A stretch of DNA of 64,000 nt from Cupriavidus pauculus. GTDB taxonomy: Bacteria > Pseudomonadota > Gammaproteobacteria > Burkholderiales > Burkholderiaceae. A model generated the notes under the pieces. The model made no database searches. It was not told the DNA's origin and saw only the letters and a program-made list of their open reading frames with translations. Below, piece after piece: positions 44,030-52,834 of this stretch; position 1 is the first letter of the stretch, and every line of letters starts with the position of its first letter. Position numbers and translations under genes: made by a program. The stretch covers positions 1 through 64,000 of the forward strand of contig NZ_BPUO01000014.1 of NCBI RefSeq assembly GCF_022179805.1, given 5' to 3'.

Positions 44030-45742
44030 ATGCAGCGTAATTTGTCCTTCCCGGGGTCTCTTGCTTTGGCATTGCTGACCTCCGCCGTCCTGGCCGCCTG
44101 CGGAGGCGGTGGTGATAGCGGCGAACCGGCCGCGCAATCCACGACGACTACGGCCGGCGCGCCGGGTACAACGGGTACGCCAGGCACGCAGACGCCGGGA
44201 GACCCGGCAGCCAAGCCGACCAGCGTCGTGACGCCCGCCTGTTCGGGCTGTGCCGCCGTTGACGCCAATACCTACGCCGGTTCGGGTGTCGGTGTCTGGC
44301 AGAGCATGAATGCCACGGCAGGCGCCGTCGACATGCCGATCAGCATCGCCGGCCTGACTGGCCAGGACGTGACGCTCGTCTTCACGAACCAGTCCGGCAG
44401 TGTGCAAACCATGCCGACCCTTGCGCTGACGGCTTCGCAGTACCCGACGGTGGCCGCGAGTGTCCTTCGGATGGACGACGGCGGCGCCGCCGCCAAGGCC
44501 CGCATCGCCGATTTCAACCGCGACGGCTGGGCCGCCCAGGCGGGCGCCCGGGGTACCGCTGTCAGCCGCTCGACGTTTGGCGCCACGCCGCCGCTGCGTG
44601 CCGCCTACAGCGTGGGCGCCACGCGTACCTGGTATCACGAGGACGACAGCCTGCGCTCGACCACGCTGGTCCGCACTGATACGACCTCCGACGGCACGGT
44701 GGTTAACTTCTGGGTCGAGGATACCGAGAACGATCCGGCCAAGGTCAGCCCGTCTATCGTCAACACGCTGGAAGCGGGCTTCGTGCCGGCCGGCAAGATC
44801 TATGACCTGCTCAAGCAGACCGGCGGCCCGGTGTGGGGGCCTCATGGGTACACCAACCTGATCAGTGGTGCCGTGGCGCAGCCGATCGACATCGTGATCC
44901 TGAACTTCGACAACAACGCCACGCCGTTCGGCATGGTCGGCTACTTCTATAGCCGCAATGCGCTTACGGTCGCCGCCAATCCGCTCAGCAACCAGTCGGT
45001 GTCGCTGTACCTGGACGCCGAAACGCTGTACATGGGCGGCCCCACGGCCATGAAGTCGATGCTGCTGACGATGGCGCACGAAGGCATGCACATGCAGAAC
45101 TTCTACCGCCGCGGCGTATCGAACGATCCGGCCTACGCCTTTGATACGTGGCTGGAAGAAGGCACGGCGATGATGATGGAGGACTTCGCGAGCCAGTCGA
45201 TCGACCCGACCTACAACGCGATCCGCGATGTGCGCTTCCCCGACTACATCAGCTACAAGGCCGGTTCGTATAACTGCAGCCTGCTGACCTGGGATCCGTT
45301 CGGTGCGGCATGCGACAGCTATTCGGTGTCGGGCTCGCTGGGCGGCTTCCTGGACCGGCAGCTTGGCCTGGGCTTCTACAAGCACCTGCTGACCAACGTC
45401 TCCAGCACCGACTCGGTGGCAGTGCTCGATTCGTCGATCCGTGCAACCGTGCCGACCTCCAGCCTTGGCGAGCAACTGCGCCGCTTTGCCGCCACGTCGG
45501 GTGCGCTGATGAAGGCGCCGAGCCCCACGGGCTTTGGCTTCCCGGCCCGCGCGGAAGGTGGCTTCACGCTGCCGGTGATCGATCCGCAGGGGCTGCTGTC
45601 CAGCCGCACGCTGACGCAGACCGTGCCGTCGACGCTCCAGCCTTACGCCAGCCTGCCGGTGGTACGCAAGGCCGTGAACGGGACCTATGCCGAGACCGTC
45701 AAGGTGCCGGCTAACTCCACGCTGTCGGTCGTGATTCAATAA
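44030..45742 (+). CDS. M30 family (hyicolysin-like) zinc metallopeptidase, lipoprotein
   Basis: A 570-aa exported protein. Lipoprotein signal with lipobox LAAC (about Cys24), then a Gly/Thr/Pro-rich linker (about 25-70). The zinc motif HEGMH (His350 and His354, with Glu351) is in MAHEGMHMQNFYRRG, with the third-ligand region DTWLEEGTAMMMEDF about 28 residues on, as in M30 peptidases. It would act at the cell surface on proteins or peptides. ATG at 44030 has a good AAGGAG site; the frame opens at 44000. The gene stands alone between the porin terminator and a small lipoprotein gene. Confidence 0.85.
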   Translation: MQRNLSFPGSLALALLTSAVLAACGGGGDSGEPAAQSTTTTAGAPGTTGTPGTQTPGDPAAKPTSVVTPACSGCAAVDANTYAGSGVGVWQSMNATAGAVDMPISIAGLTGQDVTLVFTNQSGSVQTMPTLALTASQYPTVAASVLRMDDGGAAAKARIADFNRDGWAAQAGARGTAVSRSTFGATPPLRAAYSVGATRTWYHEDDSLRSTTLVRTDTTSDGTVVNFWVEDTENDPAKVSPSIVNTLEAGFVPAGKIYDLLKQTGGPVWGPHGYTNLISGAVAQPIDIVILNFDNNATPFGMVGYFYSRNALTVAANPLSNQSVSLYLDAETLYMGGPTAMKSMLLTMAHEGMHMQNFYRRGVSNDPAYAFDTWLEEGTAMMMEDFASQSIDPTYNAIRDVRFPDYISYKAGSYNCSLLTWDPFGAACDSYSVSGSLGGFLDRQLGLGFYKHLLTNVSSTDSVAVLDSSIRATVPTSSLGEQLRRFAATSGALMKAPSPTGFGFPARAEGGFTLPVIDPQGLLSSRTLTQTVPSTLQPYASLPVVRKAVNGTYAETVKVPANSTLSVVIQ

Positions 45743-45791
45743 GACCCCGGGGCGGCTTCGGCCGCCCGTTCCGTTTTATCCTGAGAGCAAC

Positions 45792-46100
45792 ATGCAGAAC
45801 ATCGTACTGTCCGTACTGGTTGCGCTGGGCCTGGTGGCCTGCGCGGGCGCAGCAACGGAACCGCAGATCCAGACGCTGGTGGGCGAGATTCACATCAAGG
45901 GTAACGAGCCATTCCCGACCGTCATGCTGGAAACCGCCACCCATGACACCTGGGAACTGGTGGGAATGCCGATTAGCGAGGCGCGCCCGCTGGTTGGCCG
46001 TCAGGCGACGGTAGAGGGCGTCGTCGTCAAGGCGCCAGGACCCGGCGTGTGGTTGCCGTCCATCCGGATTCAGGGGACGCCGCGACTCTCCCAACCGTAA
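45792..46100 (+). CDS. Small exported protein of unknown function
   Basis: A 102-aa protein with a signal peptide (about 1-20, LVACAG, a possible lipobox). The mature part, GEIHIKGNEPFPTVMLETATHDTWELVGMPISEARPLVGRQATVEGVVVKAPGPG split over short strands, looks like a small OB-fold such as DUF-type bacterial OB proteins. It lies 49 bp after the metallopeptidase gene on the same strand and may be co-transcribed. No function assigned. Confidence 0.75.
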   Translation: MQNIVLSVLVALGLVACAGAATEPQIQTLVGEIHIKGNEPFPTVMLETATHDTWELVGMPISEARPLVGRQATVEGVVVKAPGPGVWLPSIRIQGTPRLSQP

Positions 46101-46155
46101 TTTCGATCTTCAAGGTAGGGCAGTGCCGCTGACCCCTTGCGGCAAATGGCCTAAA

Positions 46156-46175
46156 TACTGTATGTTTATACAGTA
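46156..46175. promoter_or_regulatory. LexA (SOS) box
   Basis: TACTGTATGTTTATACAGTA: perfect 8-bp arms TACTGTAT/ATACAGTA around GTTT, matching the E. coli-type SOS consensus CTGT-N8-ACAG with flanking TA. It lies 62 bp upstream of the ATG at 46238. An in-frame ATG at 46175 starts on the last base of the box and is therefore unlikely to be the real start. Confidence 0.85.
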
Positions 46176-46237
46176 TGCAAATCCCAGGCACCGCGCCGCA
46201 TCGGCGACGGCTTCCCAATACCTTGAAAATGATTGCC

Positions 46238-46738
46238 ATGTCCCAAGACGACGCCGCCCTTCTGGAAGAAGACGTTTCTCTAATCCATGAGCCTCGGCTC
46301 TGGCGAGACAAAGGGTGGACGGCAAAGGTAATCAAGAACGAAGACGGGGACGGCTGGGCCGTCGAGATGATTCGCGACGGCAGTTCCGAGCCGGCCCTTG
46401 TCGGGCCCTGGACGATGGGCCGAAACAAGGTCGATCCGAAACCGCTAGACGCCACCGCCCACCAGACCCTGGTGAAAACGGCCTCGGAAGTCATCCGCCG
46501 GCACGAGCAGCAAATGCACGCGCGACTCAACAAGGAAGTTTCCATCCTGACCGCATCGCAGGTCGTGAAAGTCAAACTGGCCATCACGCCGGACGAATTC
46601 GAACCGTTTGGCACGCTGACGGCCATCGACCAATTCGGGGAAGTTCTGGCAAGCATCACCGTGCAACCGGATTTTCGATTGACGACGGAAAGCGCGAGCA
46701 AATGGGCCGATGGTGGATTTGGTCAGATCCGGCAGTAG
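46238..46738 (+). CDS. Unrecognised protein, SOS-box controlled
   Basis: A 166-aa cytosolic protein with no signal or membrane segment and no family I recognise. The sequence is mixed alpha/beta with an N-terminal acidic stretch, a region GWTAKVIKNEDGDGWAVEMI that reads as paired strands, a long helix (about 75-100, HQTLVKTASEVIRRHEQQMH) and a C-terminal beta-rich part. Start set at the ATG at 46238 (MSQDD); 46229 is equally in frame. The LexA box upstream predicts induction by DNA damage. The next gene begins 11 bp on, so the two are likely one operon. Confidence 0.7.
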   Translation: MSQDDAALLEEDVSLIHEPRLWRDKGWTAKVIKNEDGDGWAVEMIRDGSSEPALVGPWTMGRNKVDPKPLDATAHQTLVKTASEVIRRHEQQMHARLNKEVSILTASQVVKVKLAITPDEFEPFGTLTAIDQFGEVLASITVQPDFRLTTESASKWADGGFGQIRQ

Positions 46739-46749
46739 GCGCCTGGTAA

Positions 46750-47619
46750 ATGAAGCCCACTGACGGGCATTCCGCTTTCGCGACTCCACCTGCCGAATCC
46801 ATGCTGCCTTCCGCCGACTCTTCCCGCGCGAATCGCCAGTCCCGTAGCCTGCCGACCCCAGAGCCCCTCGCTCGAAGACACGTGCTGGCCACGCTGTCGA
46901 GCCGTTTCTTCATCCGGTGTCACGCGGGGCTGATCGCCCTGTGGGCATTGTCGGTTGGCGTGATGTCCAGCAAGCTGCTTTGGATGGCGGGAATCGAATC
47001 GCTGCCGGTGCGTTACGGTCTTGCCACGTTGGCCGCGTACGGGGGCTTCCTGCTCGGCGTGCGGTGCTGGCTTGCCTACGTCGGCCTTTCGCGCTATCTG
47101 CAGGAGCGACACGGGCCGTCCGATTCCTCCGTCGACCCGTCGGATCTGTTCGAAATTCCATTGAAAGGCGGCAGCGCTCATCCCACGCCGGTCTCGGGGT
47201 ACGGCGGCACTTTCGATGGTGGTGGGGCCTCCGCGAACTTCACGCTCAAAGGCACCGGAGTCCTGGGAGAGACCGATACCGACGGTAGCGGTGCCCTTGA
47301 TGCGCTCGGAGATGCCGGCGACGCCCTGGGATTTCTCGTGCTGGTGTTTTCCCTGCTCCTGGCGGCGGCGCTGGGGGCGTTCTATATGGCGAGCCAAGGG
47401 CCCGTGCTGCTGGCGGAAGTCGCGTTCGAGGCGCTGCTGGCCGGCGGCATGCTCAAGGTTGCACGGCGTGTGGATCAAGCAAACTGGTTACTCGCAGCTT
47501 TTCGGAGCACCGTCGTGGCGGCATTGGTCGTCTGCGTGATGGCGGTGGGGCTGGGTTTCGCCCTGCAACATTGGTTTCCCGGCAAGCAGAGCCTGATGCA
47601 GGTACTGCACAGCAAGTAA
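46750..47619 (+). CDS. Unrecognised membrane protein in SOS-box operon
   Basis: A 289-aa inner-membrane protein. Cytosolic N-terminus (about 1-55, Ser/Arg-rich), two membrane segments (about 58-78 and 90-112), a hydrophilic, Gly/Asp-rich middle (about 120-190: YGGTFDGGGASANFTLKGTG, then GETDTDGSG), and two or three C-terminal segments (about 195-225, 228-245 and 255-277). No family recognised. It starts 11 bp after the SOS-box gene on the same strand. A membrane partner of a DNA-damage-induced protein is an unusual pairing. Confidence 0.7.
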   Translation: MKPTDGHSAFATPPAESMLPSADSSRANRQSRSLPTPEPLARRHVLATLSSRFFIRCHAGLIALWALSVGVMSSKLLWMAGIESLPVRYGLATLAAYGGFLLGVRCWLAYVGLSRYLQERHGPSDSSVDPSDLFEIPLKGGSAHPTPVSGYGGTFDGGGASANFTLKGTGVLGETDTDGSGALDALGDAGDALGFLVLVFSLLLAAALGAFYMASQGPVLLAEVAFEALLAGGMLKVARRVDQANWLLAAFRSTVVAALVVCVMAVGLGFALQHWFPGKQSLMQVLHSK

Positions 47620-47644
47620 TCAGAAAACGGTGACACCCTGCTGC

Positions 47645-47986
47645 TCAACTCTCAGGGTCATATCCAAACTCGCGTAGTTCCTGCGCGCAGCGGCAAGCCT
47701 TGGCGATCTTCGCCGCCCACAGGGTGGCGGCTTCCCGCGACGGGAGCTCCAGGACACAGAAGCCGCCGTCGAACTCCCGGGTCTCGGGGTAGGTTTCGTT
47801 TGTCACTGCGCCGTCCGGGGCAACCATGAGCGGTGCGACATCGCCGTTGATGCCGCCGCCAAATACGTACACGCCTGCAGCCTTTGCCTCGCGGATGACC
47901 TCGCGCGCAGCTTCGCCAACGGCGGCCAGCTCTTCGGCGGGGACCTTCATCGCGCTTGCCGGAAAGGAGATCAGGTATTTGGTCAT
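47645..47986 (-). CDS. YCII-family protein
   Basis: A 113-aa protein of the YCII (DGPF-like) ferredoxin-fold family. MTKYLISFPASAMKVPAEELAAVGEAAREVIREAKAAGVYVFGGGI and the ETREFDGGFCVLELPSREAATLWAAKIAKAC strand-helix repeat match; members are dimeric and of largely unknown function, often near ECF sigma factors. The frame continues upstream into the dbpA region, but the ATG at 47986 is the family start. It lies 26 bp downstream of dbpA on the same strand. Confidence 0.82.
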   Translation of the reverse strand: MTKYLISFPASAMKVPAEELAAVGEAAREVIREAKAAGVYVFGGGINGDVAPLMVAPDGAVTNETYPETREFDGGFCVLELPSREAATLWAAKIAKACRCAQELREFGYDPES

Positions 47987-48012
47987 GGATTCGAAGCGGC
48001 CAGGCCGCCCAC

Positions 48013-49410
48013 TCAGCCCGTCGTCAGCATCCTGACCTTCACCTTCCGGCCCTTCACCTTGCCGTCGTTGAGGCGCTTCATTGCCTCGCGGCCGATGGCG
48101 CGGTCCACGGCGATATAGGTCGACATCTCCATCACGCTGATCTTGCCGACCTGTTCCTTGGTGAAGCCGGCCTCGCCGGTCAGTGCGCCGAGGATGTCGC
48201 CGGCGCGGATCTTTTCCTTGCGGCCACCCAGCATCTGCAGCGTGACCATCGGCGGCAGCAGGCGCGTGCCACCGGCCGGCGTCAGCTCGGTCAGGGCGTG
48301 CCACTCGAATTCGCCGCCATGGTGCTGTTCGATATTACCCACGCGGCCCATTTCGTCCATGCTGACCAGGCTGAAGGCCCAGCCTGCCTCGCCTGCGCGT
48401 CCGGTACGGCCCACGCGATGCACATGCACCTCGGGGTCGGGCGTCACGTCCACGTTGATCACGGCTTCCAGTTGGGCGATGTCCAGGCCGCGCGCGGCCA
48501 CGTCGGTGGCCACCAGTACCGAGCAGCTCCGGTTGGCAAACTGCACCAGCACCTGGTCGCGCTCGCGCTGATCCAGATCGCCATGCAATGCCAGCGCGGC
48601 GTAGCCCTGCGCATTGAGCAGGTCCACCAGATCGCGGCAACGCGCCTTGGTATTGCAGAAGGCGAGGCTGGTGCCCGGGCGGAAATGGTCGAGCAGCAGG
48701 CCCACGGCATTGAGCCGGTTGCCTTCTTCTACCTCGTAGAAGCGCTGCGTGATGGTGGCGGCGTCATGCGACTCCTCCACCTTCACCGTCTTCGGCTGGC
48801 GCAGGAAGCGATGGGCCAGCTTGTCGATGGCGGCCGGATAGGTGGCCGAGAACAGCAGCGTCTGGCGGTCCTTGGGTGCGTGGCTGGCGATGAACGAGAT
48901 GTCGTCATGGAAGCCCATGTCGAGCATGCGGTCGGCTTCATCGAGGACCAGCGTCCGGATCGTGTCGAGATTCAGGCTGCCACGGTCGAGGTGATCGATG
49001 ATGCGGCCCGGCGTGCCAACAACGACGTGAGCACCGTGCACCAGGCTGTCCACCTGCGGCCGGATCGGCGAGCCGCCGCTGAGCGTCAGGACCTTGACGT
49101 TGTCTTCGGCGCGCGCCAGCCGGCGGATTTCCTGGGTGACCTGGTCGGCCAGTTCACGCGTGGGGCAGAGCACCATGGCCTGTACGTCGAACGAACGCGC
49201 ATCCAGGCGGTGCAGCAGCGCCAGCGCGAACGCGGCGGTCTTGCCGCTGCCGGTGCGGGCCTGGGCGATCAGGTCCTGGCCAGCCAGCGCCAGCGGCAGG
49301 CTGGCGGCCTGGATCGGCGTCATGGCGTCGTAGCCGAGCTGGACAAGGGTGGCCTGCATGGCCGCGGACAGCGGCAGCGTGGCAAATGGGGTGGGGCTGG
49401 AAGAAGTCAT
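48013..49410 (-). CDS. dbpA: DEAD-box RNA helicase DbpA
   Basis: A 465-aa ATP-dependent RNA helicase. Q motif, AQARTGSGKTAAFAL (Walker A), PTRELADQV, VLDEADRML (DEAD), LLFSATYP (SAT) and the C-terminal ARGLDIAQLEAVINVD and HRVGRTGRAGEAG motifs are all present. The last 75 residues (RAGDILGALTGEAGFTKEQVGKISVMEMSTYIAVDRAIGREAM...) are the DbpA RNA-binding domain that recognises hairpin 92 of 23S rRNA during large-subunit assembly. Length matches DbpA. Confidence 0.93.
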   Translation of the reverse strand: MTSSSPTPFATLPLSAAMQATLVQLGYDAMTPIQAASLPLALAGQDLIAQARTGSGKTAAFALALLHRLDARSFDVQAMVLCPTRELADQVTQEIRRLARAEDNVKVLTLSGGSPIRPQVDSLVHGAHVVVGTPGRIIDHLDRGSLNLDTIRTLVLDEADRMLDMGFHDDISFIASHAPKDRQTLLFSATYPAAIDKLAHRFLRQPKTVKVEESHDAATITQRFYEVEEGNRLNAVGLLLDHFRPGTSLAFCNTKARCRDLVDLLNAQGYAALALHGDLDQRERDQVLVQFANRSCSVLVATDVAARGLDIAQLEAVINVDVTPDPEVHVHRVGRTGRAGEAGWAFSLVSMDEMGRVGNIEQHHGGEFEWHALTELTPAGGTRLLPPMVTLQMLGGRKEKIRAGDILGALTGEAGFTKEQVGKISVMEMSTYIAVDRAIGREAMKRLNDGKVKGRKVKVRMLTTG

Positions 49411-49460
49411 GCCGGATTATAGATGCGCGGCCGGGTCTTGCCGCGCTTTCCGGCACGCCG

Positions 49461-50447
49461 TCATGCAATCTCGACGACCACCTTGGCGCGCGCGGTGCCG
49501 GCGCTGACCACTTCGTAGGCCTGCTCCGCCTGCGCCAGCGTGAAGCGGCGCGGATCGACCACCGGCCGCAGCAGTCCGGCTTCCACCAGCCGCGTCGCCT
49601 CGCGCATCATCTCGCCATGGTGGGCGCGCAGCTTGCCCGTCAGCAGCGGATACAGCGTGAACACGCCGGAATAGGTGGCTTCGCGGAACGACAGCGGCGC
49701 CAACGCATGCGTGCCCCAGCCCAGCGCGCTGACCACATGGCCGAAGTGCCGCACCGCCGCGAACGACGCGTCCAGCGTCGGGCCGCCCACCGTGTCGACG
49801 ACCAGATCGAAGCCTTCATCCTGGGTATGGGCCGCGACGTACGTCTCAACGGGCTGCGCGCGGTAGTCGATGGGCGTGGCTCCGAGTTCGCGCACCAGGT
49901 CCTGATCCTTCGCGCTGGCCGTGGCAAACACAGCGGCGCCCAGCGCACGTGCCAGTTGCACGGCGATATGGCCCACGCCGCCCGCGCCGCCTTGCACCAG
50001 CACGGTCTGGCCGGGTTGCAGATGCGCCCGGTCGACGATTCCGGCATAGGCCGTGATGAACGCCAGCGGCAGGGCCGCGGCCTCACGCATGGAGAGGTTC
50101 GACGGCTTGCGGGCCAGCAGGTCGGCATCCACGGCGGCGTACTGCGCCAGCGAACCCTGCAGGCCACCCACGCCGCCGGTCATGCCGCAAACCTCGTCGC
50201 CCGGTTGGAAAGCGGTGACGCCCGCGCCAACCGCCTCCACCGTGCCCGCCATGTCGATGCCAAGCACCAGCGGCAGCGGATGCTGGGCGTGCGCGGCGGC
50301 GCCTGCCCGGATCTTGGTGTCGAGCGGATTCAGGCCGCTGGCGGCAATGCGGACCAGCACCTGTCCGGGGCCGGGTTCGGACTTGGCCAGCGTGGTGGGT
50401 TCGAGGGGGCCGTTGTATTGGTTCAGCACCAGCGCCTGCATGGACAT
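49461..50447 (-). CDS. Quinone oxidoreductase-type zinc-independent MDR protein
   Basis: A 328-aa medium-chain dehydrogenase/reductase of the NADPH:quinone oxidoreductase type. GroES-like domain about 1-125, then the Rossmann domain with VQGGAGGVGHIAVQLARALGA at about 145-165. The zinc-binding cysteines of alcohol dehydrogenases are absent. The ATG at 50447 follows GGAGAAA; the longer frame lies in the divergent promoter. It is divergent from a LysR gene with a palindrome between them. Confidence 0.9.
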   Translation of the reverse strand: MSMQALVLNQYNGPLEPTTLAKSEPGPGQVLVRIAASGLNPLDTKIRAGAAAHAQHPLPLVLGIDMAGTVEAVGAGVTAFQPGDEVCGMTGGVGGLQGSLAQYAAVDADLLARKPSNLSMREAAALPLAFITAYAGIVDRAHLQPGQTVLVQGGAGGVGHIAVQLARALGAAVFATASAKDQDLVRELGATPIDYRAQPVETYVAAHTQDEGFDLVVDTVGGPTLDASFAAVRHFGHVVSALGWGTHALAPLSFREATYSGVFTLYPLLTGKLRAHHGEMMREATRLVEAGLLRPVVDPRRFTLAQAEQAYEVVSAGTARAKVVVEIA

Positions 50448-50541
50448 GTCGTTTCTCCGGGTTCGATGAGTGGTTGACTGATTGAGTCGGTCGTTGCGCC
50501 TGGCTATCTGCACGTCGCGCTTCGTTGGATTCATAATGGCG

Positions 50542-50557
50542 CATGCGGAATCGCATG
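50542..50557. promoter_or_regulatory. Likely LysR operator between MDR and LysR genes
   Basis: CATGCG-GAAT-CGCATG is a perfect 16-bp interrupted palindrome of LysR-box shape, 35 bp before the LysR start and 95 bp before the oxidoreductase start. Confidence 0.55.
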
Positions 50558-50591
50558 GAAATTAACAATATCGAATGGCGGCTAGTCAAAA

Positions 50592-51467
50592 ATGCATGAA
50601 CAACGACTGGAATGGAGTGACGTGCGCATCTTCCTGGCCATCGCGCGGGCCGGGACGCTGGGTGGCGCTGCCCGAGTGATCGGGCAGACACAACCGACCA
50701 TGGGCCGGCGCCTCAGGGCGCTGGAAGAATCCGTGGGGCAGGCCCTGTTTCACCGGACCAGCGAAGGATTGGTGCTGACCGAAGAAGGCAGTGCCGTGCT
50801 GGTCTATGCCGAACGCATGGAGGAAGAAGCACTTGGGCTGTCCCGGGCGCTTGCCGGGCAGGGCAACACGCTGACCGGCGCGCTGCGTGTCACGTCATCG
50901 GACTGGTTCGGCATGCATGTGCTGACGCCGGTGTTTGCCAGCTTTCTGCGGCAGCATCCGGACGTGTCGCTGGAACTGGTGACCGATTCCCGCCAATACA
51001 GCCTGGCGCGCCGAGAGGCCGAGCTGGCGTTTCGGATTACGCCGTTCGAGGAACCGGACGTCATCCAGCGCAAGCTCATGCACATGCAATACGCGCTGTA
51101 CGGCCACCGCGATCTCGTGGCGCCGCGTGCTGGCGATGGTCAGGGCGTGGGGCTGATCAGCATGAACACGGCGTTCGGCACGCTGCCCGACGTGGAATGG
51201 GTCGGACGTATGCTGCCCCGGGCTCGCATCGTCTATCGCAGCAACAACCGAGGCGTGCAGGCGCGCATGTGCGCCGAGGGAGGTGGCTTTGCCGTGCTGC
51301 CGTGCGCGCTGGGCGATGCCACCCCAGACCTGCGGCGTATCGACCTGGGCGAAGCGCCACCGGGGCGCGATGTCTGGTTTGGCATCCACCGCGACCTGCG
51401 CCGGCTGGCGCGCCTGCGGGCCCTGGTGGACCTGACCGTGGCGCGCCTGGGGGAGCCGGAAACCTAG
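50592..51467 (+). CDS. LysR family transcriptional regulator
   Basis: A 291-aa LysR regulator: WSDVRIFLAIARAGTLGGAARVIGQTQPTMGRRLRALEESVG forms the HTH, then the effector domain from about residue 95 (GALRVTSSDWFGMHVLTPVFASFLRQHPDV). It is divergent from the quinone oxidoreductase gene, its likely target. Its end overlaps that of the convergent anti-sigma gene by 4 bp. Confidence 0.9.
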   Translation: MHEQRLEWSDVRIFLAIARAGTLGGAARVIGQTQPTMGRRLRALEESVGQALFHRTSEGLVLTEEGSAVLVYAERMEEEALGLSRALAGQGNTLTGALRVTSSDWFGMHVLTPVFASFLRQHPDVSLELVTDSRQYSLARREAELAFRITPFEEPDVIQRKLMHMQYALYGHRDLVAPRAGDGQGVGLISMNTAFGTLPDVEWVGRMLPRARIVYRSNNRGVQARMCAEGGGFAVLPCALGDATPDLRRIDLGEAPPGRDVWFGIHRDLRRLARLRALVDLTVARLGEPET

Positions 51468-52192
51468 CCGACCTTGATCGCTCTGCCTATATAGAGAATC
51501 GGTCCAGTCGGACGGCCGGTCGGGGAGCCTGCCGGGGGTTCAAGCGTAATTTCGAACAACTGGTTGGGCTGCAGCGGCGGCAACTTGTCGATCGGGATAT
51601 CGAGCCGCTGCCCGGGGCGCACGAGGCCAAGCGAGACCGGACCCGCCCAGTCATCGGCCTTGGTCCAGAACTGCAGGCTGCGGTCGCTTGGCGCCGATTG
51701 CGACGCGATGGAAATCAGCGACAGCTTGCGGTCGCTGGACGCCTGGATCAGCCATCCCGGTGTCCGGTCGCGCGGTTCGGACAGGATCACAACGAAGCGC
51801 GGGCCTGCCGGGGGCGCGAATGCCTGCCAGCCCAGCAGTACCGCCAGCACGAGCGCGCATGCCGTGGCGCCAAGTGCCAGGCCGCGCCAGAGTGCGAGCT
51901 TGCCCCACCATCGGAGCGCCGGGTCGCGGCGGGGCGCGCGCAGGCCAACGCTGGCGGCGATACGGTGCCAGAGCGTGGCCGATGGCTGGACGGGTTCGGC
52001 CAGTGCGGTCAGCGGGTCGAGCCGGTTCTCCCAGTCGCGTACGCGGCCGGCGAACACCGCATCCGTCCGCATTCGCTGTTGAATCTCCTCGCGGCGCGAT
52101 TGCGGCAGCGTGCCCAGGACATACTCGGCGGCAAGCTGGTCCTGTGCATCGCCTGGAGTCCGGTCGTCGGGACCGGGTGTGCCGATGCTCAT
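51464..52192 (-). CDS. RskA-like anti-sigma factor
   Basis: A 242-aa membrane anti-sigma factor. Cytosolic sigma-binding part about 1-105 (QLAAEYVLGTLPQSRREEIQQRMRTD is the RskA-type start), one membrane helix (about 112-131, LALGATACALVLAVLLGWQAF) and a periplasmic domain (about 135-242). It lacks the H-x3-C-x2-C zinc motif of ChrR/RsrA anti-sigmas. Its start overlaps the sigma-factor stop by ATGA, so the two proteins are made together. Signal release would be by proteolysis of the membrane protein, as in RskA. Confidence 0.88.
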   Translation of the reverse strand: MSIGTPGPDDRTPGDAQDQLAAEYVLGTLPQSRREEIQQRMRTDAVFAGRVRDWENRLDPLTALAEPVQPSATLWHRIAASVGLRAPRRDPALRWWGKLALWRGLALGATACALVLAVLLGWQAFAPPAGPRFVVILSEPRDRTPGWLIQASSDRKLSLISIASQSAPSDRSLQFWTKADDWAGPVSLGLVRPGQRLDIPIDKLPPLQPNQLFEITLEPPAGSPTGRPTGPILYIGRAIKVG

Positions 52193-52785
52193 TGCATGCA
52201 CTCCTTTAGCGCGCGCAGGCCGCGCCGCATCCACGCCTTGACGGTGCCCAGTGGCGCGCCAAGCCGTTTTGCGATTTCACCTTGCGAGCATCCGTCGAGA
52301 TACGCCAGCAGGATGCTGTCGCGCTTCGGTACCTCCAGCTCGCCCAGGCATTCGCCCAGGCGTCCCACCAGCACGCGCTGTTCGGCTGCGTCGAACTCGC
52401 TGGCGTAGGCCGCCAGCGCTGCCTGGGCGTCAAGCGCCTGCGCCACGTCTTCATCGACTGGTATGGCCCGCAGGCGCCCGCGTACGGTGTTCAACGCCTC
52501 GTGCCCGACGATCGAGAACAGCCAGCCGCGCGCCTCGCCGCGGCTGCCGTCGTAGCTGCCGGCGGCGGTCCAGATCTTCAGGAAGGCGTCATGCAGGACA
52601 TCCTCCGCCGTCTGGCGGTCGCGCACGATACGCAAGGCCACGCCAAGCAGATAGGGTGAGGCGTGGTCGTAGAGGCGCCGCAGCGCCTCCGCGTCACGCT
52701 TCTCGCAGCCGGCGATGGCGCCCGCATAGTCGAACAGGTCTTGGATATGCGGCGAGTTGGCACCCAATTGAAGTTCCCGCGTCAC
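52189..52785 (-). CDS. ECF RNA polymerase sigma factor
   Basis: A 198-aa group 4 sigma factor of the SigK/RskA-linked type. Region 2 at about 30-100 (RRLYDHASPYLLGVALRIVRDRQTAEDVLHDAFLKIW) and region 4 at about 135-195 (ECLGELEVPKRDSILLAYLDGCSQGEIAKRLGAPLGTVKAWMRRGLRALK). Starts with a GTG at 52785; no ATG or clear ribosome-binding site is available. Followed by its anti-sigma gene. The upstream DUF3455 gene is on the same strand. Confidence 0.92.
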   Translation of the reverse strand: MTRELQLGANSPHIQDLFDYAGAIAGCEKRDAEALRRLYDHASPYLLGVALRIVRDRQTAEDVLHDAFLKIWTAAGSYDGSRGEARGWLFSIVGHEALNTVRGRLRAIPVDEDVAQALDAQAALAAYASEFDAAEQRVLVGRLGECLGELEVPKRDSILLAYLDGCSQGEIAKRLGAPLGTVKAWMRRGLRALKECMQ

Positions 52786-52834
52786 GCAGTGGCGATGGCC
52801 GCATCATATCCGGACAACGCGCGTTTCAAATGCA

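Noticed and set aside
43991-45739. A 582-codon minus-strand frame
   Set aside because: Antisense to the metallopeptidase gene, which has the HEGMH zinc motif, a lipobox and a good ribosome-binding site.
47956-49422. A 488-codon plus-strand frame
   Set aside because: Antisense shadow of dbpA, which carries every DEAD-box motif.
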